A stretch of DNA of 64,000 bases from Erwinia persicina NBRC 102418. Its GTDB lineage: Bacteria; Pseudomonadota; Gammaproteobacteria; Enterobacterales; Enterobacteriaceae. Within the stretch, counting starts at the first letter, position 1. Each line of letters begins with the position of its first letter. The stretch is from contig NZ_BCTN01000013.1 in the NCBI RefSeq assembly GCF_001571305.1, positions 1 to 64,000 of the forward strand. The letters run 5' to 3'. The notes below the pieces were generated by a model. The model saw only the letters and a program-made list of their open reading frames with translations. It did not search any database and was not told the DNA's origin. This document shows positions 8,074-17,781 of this stretch, in pieces. The translations under genes and the position numbers were made by a program.

Positions 8074-8110
8074 ACTTGTAAACCAAAAATAAAAAATTTA
8101 GTTTACAAGT
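8074..8110. promoter_or_regulatory. BirA operator of the divergent bio promoters
   Basis: A perfect 10-bp inverted repeat, ACTTGTAAAC (8074-8083) and GTTTACAAGT (8101-8110), is separated by 17 A/T-rich bases. This matches the known BirA-biotin operator that shuts both bioA and bioBFCD when biotin is plentiful. It fills almost the whole gap between the bioA start (8067) and bioB. Confidence 0.93.
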
Positions 8111-8156
8111 ATAACCAGGCCGTGAAGACAAATGACAGACTTTTTTGGAGCAAGCA

Positions 8157-9188
8157 ATGGCAACACGTTGGACCCTCTCTCAGGCACAGGCGCTGTTTGA
8201 TAAGCCTTTTCTCGAACTGATGTTTGAAGCCCAGCAGACGCATCGTCAGCATTTTGACCCGCGCCAGGTGCAGGTCAGTACGCTGCTGTCGATTAAAACC
8301 GGGGCCTGCCCGGAAGACTGCAAATATTGTCCGCAAAGCGCCCGTTACAAAACCGGGCTGGAGTCGGAGCGCCTGATGGAGGTGGAGGAGGTGCTCAGTT
8401 CGGCGCGTAAAGCCAAAGCCGCCGGGTCCGGGCGCTTCTGCATGGGGGCCGCATGGAAAAACCCCCATGAGCGCGATATGCCTTATCTGGAACAGATGGT
8501 GCAGGGCGTCAAAGCGATGGGCATGGAAACCTGCATGACCCTCGGCACCCTCAGCCAGCAGCAGGCGCAGCGCCTGGCGCAGGCCGGACTGGATTTCTAC
8601 AACCACAACCTTGATACCTCGCCGGAGTTTTACGGCAGTATTATCACTACCCGCAGCTATCAGGAGCGGCTGGACACCCTCGGGCAGGTGCGTGACGCCG
8701 GTATCAAAGTCTGCTCCGGTGGCATTGTCGGGCTGGGCGAAACGGTCAGCGACCGTGCCGGGCTGCTGGTGCAGCTGGCCAACCTGCCGACTCCGCCGGA
8801 AAGCGTGCCGATTAATATGCTGGTCAAAGTGAAAGGCACTCCGCTGGCGGATAATGACGATGTCGACCCGTTCGACTTTATCCGCACCATCGCGGTGGCG
8901 CGCATTATGATGCCGCGCTCCCACGTGCGGCTCTCTGCCGGGCGCGAACAGATGAGTGAGCAGACTCAGGCGATGTGTTTTATGGCCGGGGCTAACTCGA
9001 TTTTTTACGGCTGCAAACTGCTGACGACGCCGAATCCGGAAGAAGACAAAGATCGGGTGCTGTTCCGTAAGCTGGGTCTCAACCCACAGGACAGCGTGAC
9101 CGACAGCGGTGATAACGAGCAGCAGCAGGCGCTGACAGCGCAGCTGATGCAGGCCGATACCGATCTGTTTTATAACGCGGCGGTGTAA
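8157..9188 (+). CDS. bioB: biotin synthase
   Basis: BioB is a radical-SAM enzyme that inserts sulfur into dethiobiotin. The start is ATG 8157, with GGAG at 8147-8150; a TTG at 8145 lies upstream of good homology. The 343 residues carry the radical-SAM cluster cysteines in CPEDCKYC (C51, C55, C58), the [2Fe-2S] region around RFCMGAAW and METCMTLG, and the Arg ligand region RLSAGRE. The TAA stop overlaps the bioF ATG by one base, so the operon is coupled. Confidence 0.97.
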   Translation: MATRWTLSQAQALFDKPFLELMFEAQQTHRQHFDPRQVQVSTLLSIKTGACPEDCKYCPQSARYKTGLESERLMEVEEVLSSARKAKAAGSGRFCMGAAWKNPHERDMPYLEQMVQGVKAMGMETCMTLGTLSQQQAQRLAQAGLDFYNHNLDTSPEFYGSIITTRSYQERLDTLGQVRDAGIKVCSGGIVGLGETVSDRAGLLVQLANLPTPPESVPINMLVKVKGTPLADNDDVDPFDFIRTIAVARIMMPRSHVRLSAGREQMSEQTQAMCFMAGANSIFYGCKLLTTPNPEEDKDRVLFRKLGLNPQDSVTDSGDNEQQQALTAQLMQADTDLFYNAAV

Positions 9189-10342
9189 TGAGCTGGTCAC
9201 AACGCCTGACGCAGGCCCTGACCGCCAGACACCAGCGCGGTCAGTATCGACAGCGCCACGCCAGCCAGCAGGGCGATGCGCGCCGTCTGCAGGTGGCCGG
9301 GGTGGACTATCTCAACTTCTCCGCGAACGACTATCTCGGACTGAGCCATGACCCCGGCATCGTCAGCGCCTGGCAGCAGGGGGCGGAACGTTACGGCGTC
9401 GGCGCGGGGGGATCGACGCATGTTACCGGCTACCGGGCGCCGCAGGCTGCCCTGGAGGAGGAACTGGCCGACTGGCTTGGCTACGATCGCGGCCTGCTGT
9501 TTATGTCAGGATTTTCGGCTAATCAGGCGGTGATCGCGGCAATGCTGGCAAAAAACGATCGAATCTTCGCCGATAAGCTCTGTCATGCCTCGCTGCTGGA
9601 GGCGGCCAGCCTCAGTCCGGCCACGCTGCGTCGCTTCGCCCATAATCAGCCCGGTGCGCTGGCAACGCTGCTGGCCGGCGACACCCCGGGCGAAACGCTG
9701 GTGGTGACAGAAGGGATCTTCAGCATGGACGGTGACCGCGCACCGCTGGCGGCGCTGCATGCACTGTCACAACGCAGCGGAAGCTGGCTGCTGGTGGATG
9801 ACGCTCACGGTGTCGGCGTCTGCGGTGAGCAGGGGCGCGGAAGTGGCTGGCAGCAGGGCGTGAAAGCGGAGCTGCTGATCGTCACCTTTGGCAAAGCCTT
9901 CGGCGTGAGCGGGGCGGCATTGCTGTGCAATGACGACACGGCTGAGTATCTGCTGCAGTTTGCCCGCCATCTGATTTACAGCACTGCCATGCCTCCGGCG
10001 CAGGTCTGCGCCATTCATGCTGCGCTGCGAGCTGTCCGCCAGGGGGACGATCTCCGCAGGACGCTGGCGGACAATATCCGCTACTTTCGTCAGCATGCGG
10101 AAGGGGGGGCCTGGTCGCTTTCGGCGTCGGACAGTGCGATTCAGCCTCTGATTGTCGGAGAGGAGCAGGCTGCGCTGCGGCTGTCACAGCAACTGCGCGA
10201 ACGTGGCTGCTGGGTGAATGCTATCCGGCCGCCCACCGTACCGCCCGGCACTTCACGGCTGCGCATCACCCTCAGTGCGGCCCATTCCCGGGATGACATC
10301 GATCAGCTTCTGGAGGCACTGTATGCTGCAGATGGTCGATAA
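9188..10342 (+). CDS. bioF: 8-amino-7-oxononanoate synthase
   Basis: BioF condenses pimeloyl-ACP with L-alanine to give KAPA, using PLP. The 384 residues show the alpha-oxoamine synthase pattern: [13 protein letters not shown] near residue 40, [30 protein letters not shown], and the PLP lysine in [16 protein letters not shown] 9188 overlaps the bioB stop; the 3' end overlaps bioC by 20 bases. Confidence 0.96.
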   Translation: MSWSQRLTQALTARHQRGQYRQRHASQQGDARRLQVAGVDYLNFSANDYLGLSHDPGIVSAWQQGAERYGVGAGGSTHVTGYRAPQAALEEELADWLGYDRGLLFMSGFSANQAVIAAMLAKNDRIFADKLCHASLLEAASLSPATLRRFAHNQPGALATLLAGDTPGETLVVTEGIFSMDGDRAPLAALHALSQRSGSWLLVDDAHGVGVCGEQGRGSGWQQGVKAELLIVTFGKAFGVSGAALLCNDDTAEYLLQFARHLIYSTAMPPAQVCAIHAALRAVRQGDDLRRTLADNIRYFRQHAEGGAWSLSASDSAIQPLIVGEEQAALRLSQQLRERGCWVNAIRPPTVPPGTSRLRITLSAAHSRDDIDQLLEALYAADGR

Positions 10343-11078
10343 ACAGGCCGTGGCTGCGGCCTTTGGCCGTGCGGCGCAAAGCTATAACCGCCATGCTGAC
10401 CTTCAGCGGCAGTGTGGAGAGCATCTGCTGGCCCTGGCCCGCCCCGGCCAGGCGCTGCGGGTGCTGGATGCAGGCTGCGGTACCGGCTGGTTCAGCCAGC
10501 GCTGGCGCAGCACCGGGCACCACGTTACCGCACTTGACCTGTCAGAAAAAATGCTGCAGCAGGCGGCACTCAGCCAGGCCGCTGACTGCTATCAGCCCGG
10601 GGATATTGAGGCACTGCCGTTTGCCGCGGCCAGCTTCGATCGCTGCTGGAGCAATCTGGCGATCCAGTGGTGCAGCGACTTGCCTCAGGCACTGAAAGAG
10701 CTGTGGCGCGTAACCCGCCCCGGCGGGCAGGTGCTGTTCTCCACGCTGCTCGACGGCTCCCTGAGGGAGGTTCAGTACGCCTGGCCGCTGGGTGAACGCG
10801 CGCCGGTCAACCAGTTTGCCCGGCTTCAGCAGTTGGAACAGGCGGGGGCTGGGATGAATCTGACCCTGACGCCCTACACGCTGACGCTGGCGTTTCCGGA
10901 CGTGCTCAGCCTGCTGCGGTCATTAAAAGGGATCGGCGCGACCCATCTGCACCAGGGGCGTGGTGGGCAGGGACTGAGTCGGGGCCATCTGCAGCGGCTG
11001 GAAGCCAGCTGGCCGCGTGATGCACGCGGTTGTCTGCTGAGTTATCAACTGGTTTCAGGAGTTATGGAACGTGAGTAA
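10323..11078 (+). CDS. bioC: malonyl-ACP O-methyltransferase
   Basis: BioC methylates the free carboxyl of malonyl-ACP so that fatty-acid synthesis can build the pimeloyl chain. The SAM motif [12 protein letters not shown] lies around residues 50-60, with the family segments [12 protein letters not shown] and [14 protein letters not shown] further on. I chose ATG 10323 because GGAGG at 10312-10316 is 6 bases upstream; ATG 10332 would match the E. coli N-terminus equally well. It lies inside the overlapping bioBFCD operon. Confidence 0.94.
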   Translation: MLQMVDKQAVAAAFGRAAQSYNRHADLQRQCGEHLLALARPGQALRVLDAGCGTGWFSQRWRSTGHHVTALDLSEKMLQQAALSQAADCYQPGDIEALPFAAASFDRCWSNLAIQWCSDLPQALKELWRVTRPGGQVLFSTLLDGSLREVQYAWPLGERAPVNQFARLQQLEQAGAGMNLTLTPYTLTLAFPDVLSLLRSLKGIGATHLHQGRGGQGLSRGHLQRLEASWPRDARGCLLSYQLVSGVMERE

Positions 11079-11739
11079 ACGCTGGTTTGTTACCGGAACG
11101 GATACGGAAGTGGGGAAAACCGTCGCCAGCTGTGCGCTGTTACAGGCAGCGCAGGCGGCGGGCTATCGCTGTGCGGGCTATAAGCCGGTTGCCTCCGGCA
11201 GTGAAATGACCCCGGACGGGATCCGCAATGAGGATGCCCTGGCCTTACAGCACTTCAGTGCGGTCAGGCTGCCTTATGCGATGGTCAATCCGCTGGCATT
11301 TCTTGAGCCGACTTCGCCGCATATCATCAGTGCAGAAGAGCACCGGCCCATCACCACCATGCAGCTGTCAGCGGGCCTTGAGGTGATTTCACAGCAGGCT
11401 GACTGGGTACTGACCGAGGGGGCGGGCGGATGGTTTACCCCGCTCTCTGCCACGCTGACGTTTGCCGACTGGGTGCAGCAGGAGCAGCTACCGGTCATTC
11501 TGGTAGTGGGGATAAAACTGGGGTGTATCAATCATGCACTGCTCACCGCTCAGGCGATAAAGGTGGCGGGGCTGCCGCTGGCCGGCTGGATTGCCAACGG
11601 CATCCAGCCGCCGGGAAAACGGCATCAGGAATATCTGGAGACGCTGATCCGGCGCCTTGACGCGCCGCTGTTGGGGGAGATCCCGCATCTGTACGGGCGC
11701 AATTTTACCGACGTGGGGCGCTTTATCACCTTACCCTGA
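11071..11739 (+). CDS. bioD: dethiobiotin synthetase
   Basis: BioD closes the ureido ring of DAPA with CO2 and ATP to give dethiobiotin. It has a GTG start at 11071, 8 bases inside bioC, with AGGAG at 11057-11061. The P-loop is FVTGTDTEVGKTVAS at residues 6-20, with GYKPVASG and LTEGAGGWFTPL following. The 222 residues are normal length. It is the last gene of the bio operon and is followed by a GGGCGACC hairpin. Confidence 0.95.
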   Translation: MSKRWFVTGTDTEVGKTVASCALLQAAQAAGYRCAGYKPVASGSEMTPDGIRNEDALALQHFSAVRLPYAMVNPLAFLEPTSPHIISAEEHRPITTMQLSAGLEVISQQADWVLTEGAGGWFTPLSATLTFADWVQQEQLPVILVVGIKLGCINHALLTAQAIKVAGLPLAGWIANGIQPPGKRHQEYLETLIRRLDAPLLGEIPHLYGRNFTDVGRFITLP

Positions 11740-11761
11740 TACGTCCGGTATGAACTTGTCG

Positions 11762-11785
11762 GGGCGACCATTTATCCGGTCGCCC
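11762..11785. terminator. gene-end hairpin of the GGGCGACC family, after bioD
   Basis: GGGCGACC (11762-11769) pairs with GGTCGCCC (11778-11785) across eight bases and is followed by a pyrimidine-rich run. It separates bioD from the convergent ABC ATPase gene. Confidence 0.7.
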
Positions 11786-11816
11786 TCCCTCTTCTTTCCC
11801 GTTCTAAGCGCTGTCA

Positions 11817-12533
11817 TCACACCGTCAGCCACGTGTTGACCATGCTGTCATCCAACTGGGCCACCGTGCCGTGAGCGACGTTACGTCCGCGATGCAGCAG
11901 CAGGAAATAGTCTGCCACCCGACGGATAAACGACAGACGCTGCTCCAGGAGCAGAATGGTCATGCCGAAGTCGTGATTCAGACGATGGATCAGATTACCC
12001 ATCTCCTCCTCCAGCCACGGTGACATCCCCTCCGTCGGCTCATCCAGAATCAGCAGTTTCGGTTGCAGCACCAGCGCACGCGCCAGCGCTAACTGCTGCT
12101 GCTGGTCAATCGGCAGTTCGCCGCTGCGCTGATGGCGCAGGGAATACAGCAGCGGAAAGAGATCGTAAACCATTGGCGGTATGGCCCGATGACGTGCCAT
12201 ACCAGCCCCCGCCAGCAGGGCGATTTGCAGGTTCTCTTCAATGGTCATCTGCGAGAAAATATGGCGGCCCTGCGGCACATAACCAATCCCCAGCGAGGCA
12301 CGCTGCTCCATGGGCTGCAACAGCAGATCCTGCGGCGGGCCGTTATCGTCCTGCCAGATCATCGACCCGCTGTTAATGGGCAGGTGCCCCATAATGCAGT
12401 TGACCAGGGTGGTTTTTCCCATGCCCTGACGACCGATAATACCGGTACAGGAGCCGGGCTGCAGATCCAGATCGACATCCCACAAAATATGGTTTTGCCC
12501 GTAAAACTGATTAACAGAACGTAAACTGAGCAT
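11817..12533 (-). CDS. orphan UrtE/LivF-like ABC ATPase with degenerate signature motif
   Basis: The 238 residues resemble the short ATPases of urea and branched-chain amino-acid importers (UrtE/LivF): GIIGRQGMGKTTL Walker A at about 34-41, GYVPQGRHIFSQMTIEENL Q-loop region, LLILDEPTEGMSP Walker B at about 160, and LLLEQRLSF after it. The signature reads ELPIDQQQQLALARAL, so the LSGGQ core is replaced by LPIDQ. Walker A also has Gln-Gly-Met where Asn-Gly-Val/Met is usual. No permease or binding protein is adjacent; it stands alone between bioD and uvrB. It may be a remnant of a lost urt operon or a repurposed ATPase. Confidence 0.75.
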   Translation of the reverse strand: MLSLRSVNQFYGQNHILWDVDLDLQPGSCTGIIGRQGMGKTTLVNCIMGHLPINSGSMIWQDDNGPPQDLLLQPMEQRASLGIGYVPQGRHIFSQMTIEENLQIALLAGAGMARHRAIPPMVYDLFPLLYSLRHQRSGELPIDQQQQLALARALVLQPKLLILDEPTEGMSPWLEEEMGNLIHRLNHDFGMTILLLEQRLSFIRRVADYFLLLHRGRNVAHGTVAQLDDSMVNTWLTV

Positions 12534-13349
12534 CTGACACTCTCCCTCCAGACAGTTATCGATCGCATCTGTATTGCTTACGCTCTGTGTCGTCTGGCAA
12601 ACAGTCCGGCGTGAATATCACGCCCGCGGCTTTAGGTGCCTCGCTCTGGTGTCCTGACAGGTGAGGCGGTAACGCTAATCTTGCAAATAGCAGGCCAGTT
12701 CGGATAAAGGCCAGAAAGACAGACCGCGATCGCCTTCACGGCGAGAAAAGGTCAGCGTTGCTAAACATTCAAGGCGGTAAGGGGTCGTTCTGCACCGGGG
12801 TAGTGCTGTTGCCTGGGCGGTGATGGTGCAACGGTCTGTCGCCCGATCGGGGCCGGGCCCGTCCGGGAAGCGGGAGCGTGGCTGACCGCCAGAAATACGG
12901 TGTATAAGTCTGGCTTTCTGCCTGGAAAACGGCCGCGATCGCGGCAAAAAAAAAGGAAAAAAAAATATTTGGCGGGCGGAGGAACGCATGGGGACGATTT
13001 ATACATATCAGACAGGTCAGGCGCTGAAAACAGTTATCCACTATTCCTGTGGATAACCTTGTGCATTAGCATCTGAAAACCTGCGCAAGGCGAGAGCGGA
13101 CGCGGCTTAGGCTCGGGTTGCTGCGAAACTCGGCTTTTGATTAATAAATATTAAAATCAACAGGTTACTTAAAATCAATACAGTGGAGTTTTCGCCCATC
13201 ATCCCGCCTGGCTTTTGCCGGGACGCTATTGACAAATGTTAAAAAAAAAAACTGTCTGGGGATAAGCCATTCCGGCACTGACCGCATACGTTTGCGCAAC
13301 GAGCAGCAAAAGTGCGGCTATGCTGTTACGTGAAACAGTATGAAAAACA
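12534..13349. other. long bioD/ATPase-uvrB intergenic region
   Basis: About 0.8 kb without a credible gene. It holds a 14-bp palindrome (12932-12945) followed by two runs of nine A (12946-12954 and 12957-12965), a pair of DnaA boxes (13034-13056), an 11-A run (13241-13251), and a TTGACA hexamer at 13229 with no matching -10. Short frames on the minus strand across it are low in complexity and lack start signals. Confidence 0.6.
13034..13056. promoter_or_regulatory. inverted pair of DnaA boxes upstream of uvrB
   Basis: TTATCCACT at 13034-13042 and TGTGGATAA at 13048-13056 form an 8-bp inverted repeat. The second is a perfect TTATCCACA box on the minus strand, the first has one mismatch. E. 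coli uvrB is also known to have a DnaA site upstream. Confidence 0.7.
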
Positions 13350-13367
13350 ACTGTGAATTTATCCAGT
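13350..13367. promoter_or_regulatory. LexA (SOS) box of uvrB
   Basis: CTGTGAATTTATCCAG has the CTG-N10-CAG layout, closely matching the E. coli uvrB SOS box in sequence and position, about 80 bp upstream of the start codon. Confidence 0.88.
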
Positions 13368-13375
13368 CTTTTTTT

Positions 13376-13404
13376 CTGGCAAAATCGTCACGGCAGAGTA
13401 GAAT
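13376..13404 (+). promoter_or_regulatory. candidate uvrB promoter
   Basis: CTGGCA (13376-13381) and TAGAAT (13399-13404) are spaced by 17 bases, just downstream of the LexA box and about 40 bp before the start codon. Confidence 0.5.
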
Positions 13405-13445
13405 TAGAGTCCGGTTCGCGCACATCTTCATCAGGTAGCCTGTTA

Positions 13446-15470
13446 ATGAGCAAAGTCTTTAAACTCAACTCCGATTTCAAACCTTCTGGCGACCAGCCGG
13501 AAGCCATCCGCCGTCTTGAAGAGGGGCTGGAAGACGGGCTGGCGCACCAGACACTGCTGGGCGTAACCGGATCGGGTAAAACGTTCACCGTGGCCAATGT
13601 GATTGCCGACCTTAACCGTCCTACGATGGTACTGGCACCGAACAAGACGCTGGCGGCCCAGTTGTACGGCGAAATGAAGGAATTCTTTCCTGATAATGCC
13701 GTTGAGTACTTTGTCTCTTATTACGATTATTACCAGCCTGAAGCCTATGTGCCCAGTTCGGACACTTTTATCGAGAAAGACGCCTCGGTAAACGAACATA
13801 TTGAGCAGATGCGACTGTCAGCGACCAAAGCCCTGCTGGAACGACGCGATGTCATTGTGGTGGCCTCGGTTTCGGCAATCTATGGTCTGGGCGATCCTGA
13901 CCTCTACCTGAAGATGATGCTGCATCTGACGCGCGGGATGGTCATTGACCAGCGCGCAATCCTCCGCCGACTGGCAGAGCTGCAATATACCCGTAATGAT
14001 CAGGCCTTCCAGCGCGGCACCTTCCGCGTGCGCGGTGAGGTTATCGATATTTTCCCGGCAGAGTCCGACGACTATGCGCTGCGCGTGGAGCTGTTTGATG
14101 AGGAAGTGGAGCGCCTGTCTATCTTTGACCCGCTGACCGGCCAGATTGACTCCGTGATCCCGCGTTATACCATCTATCCGAAAACGCACTATGTGACGCC
14201 GCGTGAGCGTATCCTGCAGGCGATGGAGGAGATCAAAGTCGAGCTGGCAGAGCGCAAGCAGGTGCTGCTGGCCAACAATAAGCTGCTGGAAGAGCAGCGC
14301 CTCAGTCAGCGTACCCAGTTTGATCTGGAGATGATGAACGAGCTGGGCTACTGCTCCGGTATCGAAAACTACTCCCGCTATCTGTCTGGTCGCGGGCCGG
14401 GTGAAGCACCGCCAACCCTGTTCGACTACCTGCCCGCCGATGGCCTGCTGGTGATTGACGAATCCCACGTCACCATTCCGCAGATCGGCGGGATGTATCG
14501 CGGGGACCGGGCGCGTAAAGAGACGCTGGTGGAGTACGGCTTCCGCCTGCCATCCGCGCTGGATAACCGTCCGATGAAGTTTGAAGAGTTTGAGGGGCTG
14601 GCCCCGCAGACGATTTATGTCTCGGCCACACCCGGTAACTATGAGCTGGAGAAGTCGGGCGGGGACGTGGTGGATCAGGTGGTACGACCTACCGGCCTGC
14701 TGGATCCGACAATCGAAGTCCGTCCCGTTGGAACCCAGGTTGACGACCTGCTGTCGGAAATCCGCAAACGCGTGGTGATTAACGAGCGCGTGCTGGTGAC
14801 GGTGCTGACCAAGCGTATGGCCGAAGACCTGACGGAATATCTGGAAGAGCACGGTGAACGTGTGCGCTACCTGCACTCGGATATCGACACCGTTGAGCGC
14901 GTGGAAATTATCCGCGACCTGCGTCTGGGTGAATTTGACGTGCTGGTGGGGATCAACTTACTGCGTGAAGGGCTGGATATGCCCGAGGTCTCGCTGGTGG
15001 CGATCCTCGATGCGGATAAAGAGGGCTTCCTGCGTTCAGAGCGCTCGCTGATCCAGACCATCGGGCGTGCAGCACGTAATCTCAACGGAAAGGCGATTCT
15101 TTACGGTGACAAAATCACCCCGTCTATGGCGCGCGCCATCAGTGAGACGGAACGCCGCCGTGAAAAGCAGGAGCAGTACAACCTGGAGCACGGTATTGTG
15201 CCGCAGGGCCTCAACAAGAAGATTGCTGATATTCTGGAGTTAGGGCAGGGGCTGGCGAAAAACAAAGCGAAAGTGCGCAGTATGAAAGGACGCAGCATTG
15301 TTGAGGACGATCCGGCCTATGTTGACCTCTCGCCACAGGGGCTGCAAAAACGCATCCATCAGCTGGAGGCGCAGATGCAGAAACATGCGCAAAACCTGGA
15401 GTTTGAAGAAGCAGCCCAGGTTCGCGACCAGCTGCATCAGGTACGTGAGCTGTTTATTGCCGCGTCATAA
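13446..15470 (+). CDS. uvrB: excinuclease ABC subunit B
   Basis: UvrB is the helicase-like damage-verification subunit of nucleotide excision repair; it is loaded by UvrA and recruits UvrC. The start is ATG 13446 ([20 protein letters not shown]), as in E. coli; upstream in-frame codons overlap the promoter. The 674 residues show Walker [10 protein letters not shown], the beta-hairpin region [32 protein letters not shown], helicase motif [11 protein letters not shown], and the C-terminal UVR domain ([21 protein letters not shown] cut short here), which binds UvrC. SOS control is indicated by the LexA box. Confidence 0.97.
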   Translation: MSKVFKLNSDFKPSGDQPEAIRRLEEGLEDGLAHQTLLGVTGSGKTFTVANVIADLNRPTMVLAPNKTLAAQLYGEMKEFFPDNAVEYFVSYYDYYQPEAYVPSSDTFIEKDASVNEHIEQMRLSATKALLERRDVIVVASVSAIYGLGDPDLYLKMMLHLTRGMVIDQRAILRRLAELQYTRNDQAFQRGTFRVRGEVIDIFPAESDDYALRVELFDEEVERLSIFDPLTGQIDSVIPRYTIYPKTHYVTPRERILQAMEEIKVELAERKQVLLANNKLLEEQRLSQRTQFDLEMMNELGYCSGIENYSRYLSGRGPGEAPPTLFDYLPADGLLVIDESHVTIPQIGGMYRGDRARKETLVEYGFRLPSALDNRPMKFEEFEGLAPQTIYVSATPGNYELEKSGGDVVDQVVRPTGLLDPTIEVRPVGTQVDDLLSEIRKRVVINERVLVTVLTKRMAEDLTEYLEEHGERVRYLHSDIDTVERVEIIRDLRLGEFDVLVGINLLREGLDMPEVSLVAILDADKEGFLRSERSLIQTIGRAARNLNGKAILYGDKITPSMARAISETERRREKQEQYNLEHGIVPQGLNKKIADILELGQGLAKNKAKVRSMKGRSIVEDDPAYVDLSPQGLQKRIHQLEAQMQKHAQNLEFEEAAQVRDQLHQVRELFIAAS

Positions 15471-15476
15471 TACCAA

Positions 15477-15528
15477 GGGCCGATCGTAAAAACGATCGGC
15501 CCGTCTGTTTGTCTTTTGTTTTTTTGCC
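15477..15528 (+). terminator. intrinsic terminator of uvrB
   Basis: GGGCCGATCGT (15477-15487) and ACGATCGGCCC (15492-15502) form a perfect 11-bp stem with an AAAA loop. A T-rich run follows to 15526. Confidence 0.9.
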
Positions 15529-15580
15529 GGGAGACCCTTTTACCGCTCACCCAAGCCGCAGCATAACGGCTGGCAGCCGG

Positions 15581-16489
15581 TCACACCATGGCCTGAACGG
15601 CGTGCTCCAGCGCCAGGCGCAGCAGCTGTCGGTCGTGACGATAAGGAATATCCCCGGCCTCCAGCGGCTCCTGAATAATCAGCCGCCCGTCAATCTGGCT
15701 GCTGTCCACTTTCGGCCCCAGCACCAGCGCATCAATGACCCGTTTGCCTATCGCCTTCTCCATCATCGCCAGCTTATCAGGAACCGTCAGTGTTGCCGCC
15801 GCCGGGCTGAGTTCTTTACCCAGATTGCCAATGAATACCATGGTGGCCGGCGTCCGGCGCATGGCCTGAGCAATCTCCGGCAGCAGCAGAACCGGCATCA
15901 GGCTGGTATAAAAACTGCCGGGCCCAATCAGGATCAGATCTGCTTCACCAATTGCCTCCACCGCTTCACGCGTGGCGCTGACCTTGGGTGAGAGCATCAG
16001 CTCCTGCGGTGGCTGCGTCAGCTGGTCAATTTCAGTTTCGCCGTACACCAGATGGCCTTCGTTATCCAGCGCCACCAGGTCGACCGGTTGCTCGGACATC
16101 GGGATCAGAAACGCATCCACCTTCAGGAGATTACGGATCAGATTAATCGCCTCAAAAGGGCGGACGCTGAGGTGATCGAGGGCTTTCAGCATCAGATTGC
16201 CCAGATTATGCCCGGCCAGTTCGCCGTTGCCGGCAAAGCGATACTCAAACATGGCTGACGCCACGCTGGGTTCGGCAATCAACTGGTTCAGACAGTTGCG
16301 CATATCGCCCCAGGCGATCCCCCCTTCCGAACGGCGGATACGCCCGGTGGAGCCACCATTATCAGTGGTAGTGACAATCCCGGTCAGACGGGAACCCAGA
16401 GGCGAGAGGGCAGACATCACACGGCCCAGGCCGTGTCCTCCGCCTAATGCCACCACGCGGTCGAGGTCAGCTAAGGTGCGATTTCGCAT
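15581..16489 (-). CDS. ybhK: YbhK, YvcK/CofD-like family protein
   Basis: The 302 residues from ATG 16489 match E. coli YbhK; a Met three codons upstream is possible. The N-terminal GGGHGLGRV nucleotide-binding loop, [13 protein letters not shown], and [16 protein letters not shown] identify the YvcK/CofD-like family. YvcK homologues bind UDP-sugars and are needed for growth on gluconeogenic carbon and normal cell shape in Bacillus; the enterobacterial role is less clear. It is convergent with uvrB and divergent from moaA, as in E. coli. Confidence 0.93.
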   Translation of the reverse strand: MRNRTLADLDRVVALGGGHGLGRVMSALSPLGSRLTGIVTTTDNGGSTGRIRRSEGGIAWGDMRNCLNQLIAEPSVASAMFEYRFAGNGELAGHNLGNLMLKALDHLSVRPFEAINLIRNLLKVDAFLIPMSEQPVDLVALDNEGHLVYGETEIDQLTQPPQELMLSPKVSATREAVEAIGEADLILIGPGSFYTSLMPVLLLPEIAQAMRRTPATMVFIGNLGKELSPAAATLTVPDKLAMMEKAIGKRVIDALVLGPKVDSSQIDGRLIIQEPLEAGDIPYRHDRQLLRLALEHAVQAMV

Positions 16490-16567
16490 AATATCCATTT
16501 GTTATGTTCGGCCACTGTTTATGCCGTTTATTTTACGCTATTCCTGCGGGAAAAGGCCGGGAAAATA

Positions 16568-16591
16568 CGTTATATATCATAATATATAGCG
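16568..16591. promoter_or_regulatory. ModE-molybdate binding site upstream of moaA
   Basis: CGTTATATA-TCATAA-TATATAGCG is an almost perfect match to the ModE consensus (CGnTATATA-N6-TATATAnCG). In E. coli ModE-Mo activates moaA, so the same control is inferred. Confidence 0.85.
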
Positions 16592-16654
16592 AAAAACCTT
16601 ACTGGTAACGACGGAATAATAGCGCTAACATTTGCCCATCACGATTTGCCGATG

Positions 16655-16780
16655 TCCGGCAAGTCACACTTAAGCCCTGACACCTGGGTCCTTTGGGATA
16701 TGGTGTCCTGGCCGCAACCTCTGAGTTGCCAGGGTGCAGAAAGAAATGACTGCATCTCCCTATCTGGAAAGGTGTCACAG
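16655..16780 (+). ncRNA. molybdenum cofactor (Moco) riboswitch
   Basis: The leader immediately upstream of moaA folds as the moco RNA motif: GACACC pairs with GGTGTC around a CTGGGTCCTTTGGGA loop, a second arm pairs CCTGG with CCAGG around a GCAAC/GTTGC stem, and TGCAG pairs with CTGCA around AAAGAAATGA. In E. coli this element senses Moco and lowers moa translation. The AAAGG near the end serves as the moaA ribosome site, so occlusion of it is a plausible mechanism. Confidence 0.82.
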
Positions 16781-17767
16781 GTGCCACAATTTACTGATAA
16801 CTTCGCGCGCAGGTTCTACTACCTGCGTCTGTCGATTACTGACGTGTGCAATTTCCGCTGCACATACTGCCTGCCTGACGGCTATAAACCCCAGGGCGCG
16901 CAGAACAAAAGCTTCCTTTCACTGGATGAGATCCGTCGTGTCACTCGTGCCTTTGCGGCAGCGGGAACGGAAAAAGTGCGCCTCACCGGCGGCGAGCCCT
17001 CAATGCGACGTGATTTCACCGATATCATCGCGGCCGTCCGCGACAACCCCTCGATTCGCCAGATAGCCCTTACCACCAATGGTTACCGCCTGCAGCGGGA
17101 TATCGGCAAGTGGCGGGCCGCCGGCCTGACGGCGCTGAACGTCAGTGTCGACAGCCTTGACGCGCGTCAGTTTCATGCCATTACCGGGCAGAATAAATTT
17201 GATGAGGTGATGCGCGGTATCGATGCGGCTTTTGATGCCGGTTTCAGTCAGGTGAAAGTCAATACCGTGCTGATGCGGGATGTTAATCACCATAGTCTTG
17301 ATACGTTCCTTGCCTGGGTGCGCGACCGTCCTGTCCAGCTGCGCTTTATTGAGCTGATGGAAACCGGCGATGGCGGATCGCTGTTTCGTCGTCACCATGT
17401 CTCCGGCCAGGTGATCCGCGACCAGCTGCTGCGCCAGGGCTGGGTGCAGCAGCAGCGCGCGCGCAGCGATGGCCCCGCGCAGGTGTTTCGTCATGCCGAT
17501 TATCAGGGTGAAATTGGCCTGATCATGCCCTATGAAAAAGATTTTTGCGCCAGCTGTAACCGCCTTCGTGTCTCTGCCACCGGTCAACTGCATCTCTGCC
17601 TGTTTGGTGACGGCGGCGTGCCACTGCGCGATCTTCTGGCTGATGACAGTCAGCAGGCGGAGCTGCAGGCGCGGATTGCCGGCAGCCTGACGACCAAAAA
17701 AGAGACGCACTTTCTGCATCAGGGTCATACCGGTATTACCCAAAACCTTTCATTTATCGGCGGTTAA
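16781..17767 (+). CDS. moaA: GTP 3',8-cyclase
   Basis: MoaA is a radical-SAM enzyme that cyclises GTP in the first step of molybdenum cofactor synthesis. I place the start at GTG 16781, with AAAGG at 16768-16772, because [18 protein letters not shown] then aligns with E. coli MoaA. The 328 residues contain the N-terminal cluster [19 protein letters not shown], the C-terminal second cluster FCASCNRLR plus a Cys in LHLCLFG, and the essential C-terminal Gly-Gly. It is first in moaABCDE. Confidence 0.96.
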   Translation: MPQFTDNFARRFYYLRLSITDVCNFRCTYCLPDGYKPQGAQNKSFLSLDEIRRVTRAFAAAGTEKVRLTGGEPSMRRDFTDIIAAVRDNPSIRQIALTTNGYRLQRDIGKWRAAGLTALNVSVDSLDARQFHAITGQNKFDEVMRGIDAAFDAGFSQVKVNTVLMRDVNHHSLDTFLAWVRDRPVQLRFIELMETGDGGSLFRRHHVSGQVIRDQLLRQGWVQQQRARSDGPAQVFRHADYQGEIGLIMPYEKDFCASCNRLRVSATGQLHLCLFGDGGVPLRDLLADDSQQAELQARIAGSLTTKKETHFLHQGHTGITQNLSFIGG

Positions 17768-17781
17768 GCTAAGGAGTTTTT

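Noticed and set aside
6916-8220. Long open frame (434 codons) opposite bioA
   Set aside because: It is antisense to a full-length BioA, crosses the BirA operator and has no protein-like motifs; long antisense frames are common in GC-rich genes.
8103-9200. Long open frame (365 codons) opposite bioB
   Set aside because: Mirror of the bioB coding frame, with no ribosome site and His/Arg/Gln-rich nonsense composition.
12932-12965. GCCGCGATCGCGGC plus A-tract as a terminator
   Set aside because: On the plus strand the hairpin is followed by A, and on the minus strand the T run comes before the hairpin; neither orientation makes an intrinsic terminator.
12761-13041. Small minus-strand frames in the uvrB upstream region
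   Set aside because: Low complexity caused by the A-tracts (Phe runs), no ribosome sites, and overlap with regulatory DNA.
13818-14876. Long open frame (352 codons) opposite uvrB
   Set aside because: Antisense to the conserved UvrB core and lacks any recognisable domain or start signal.
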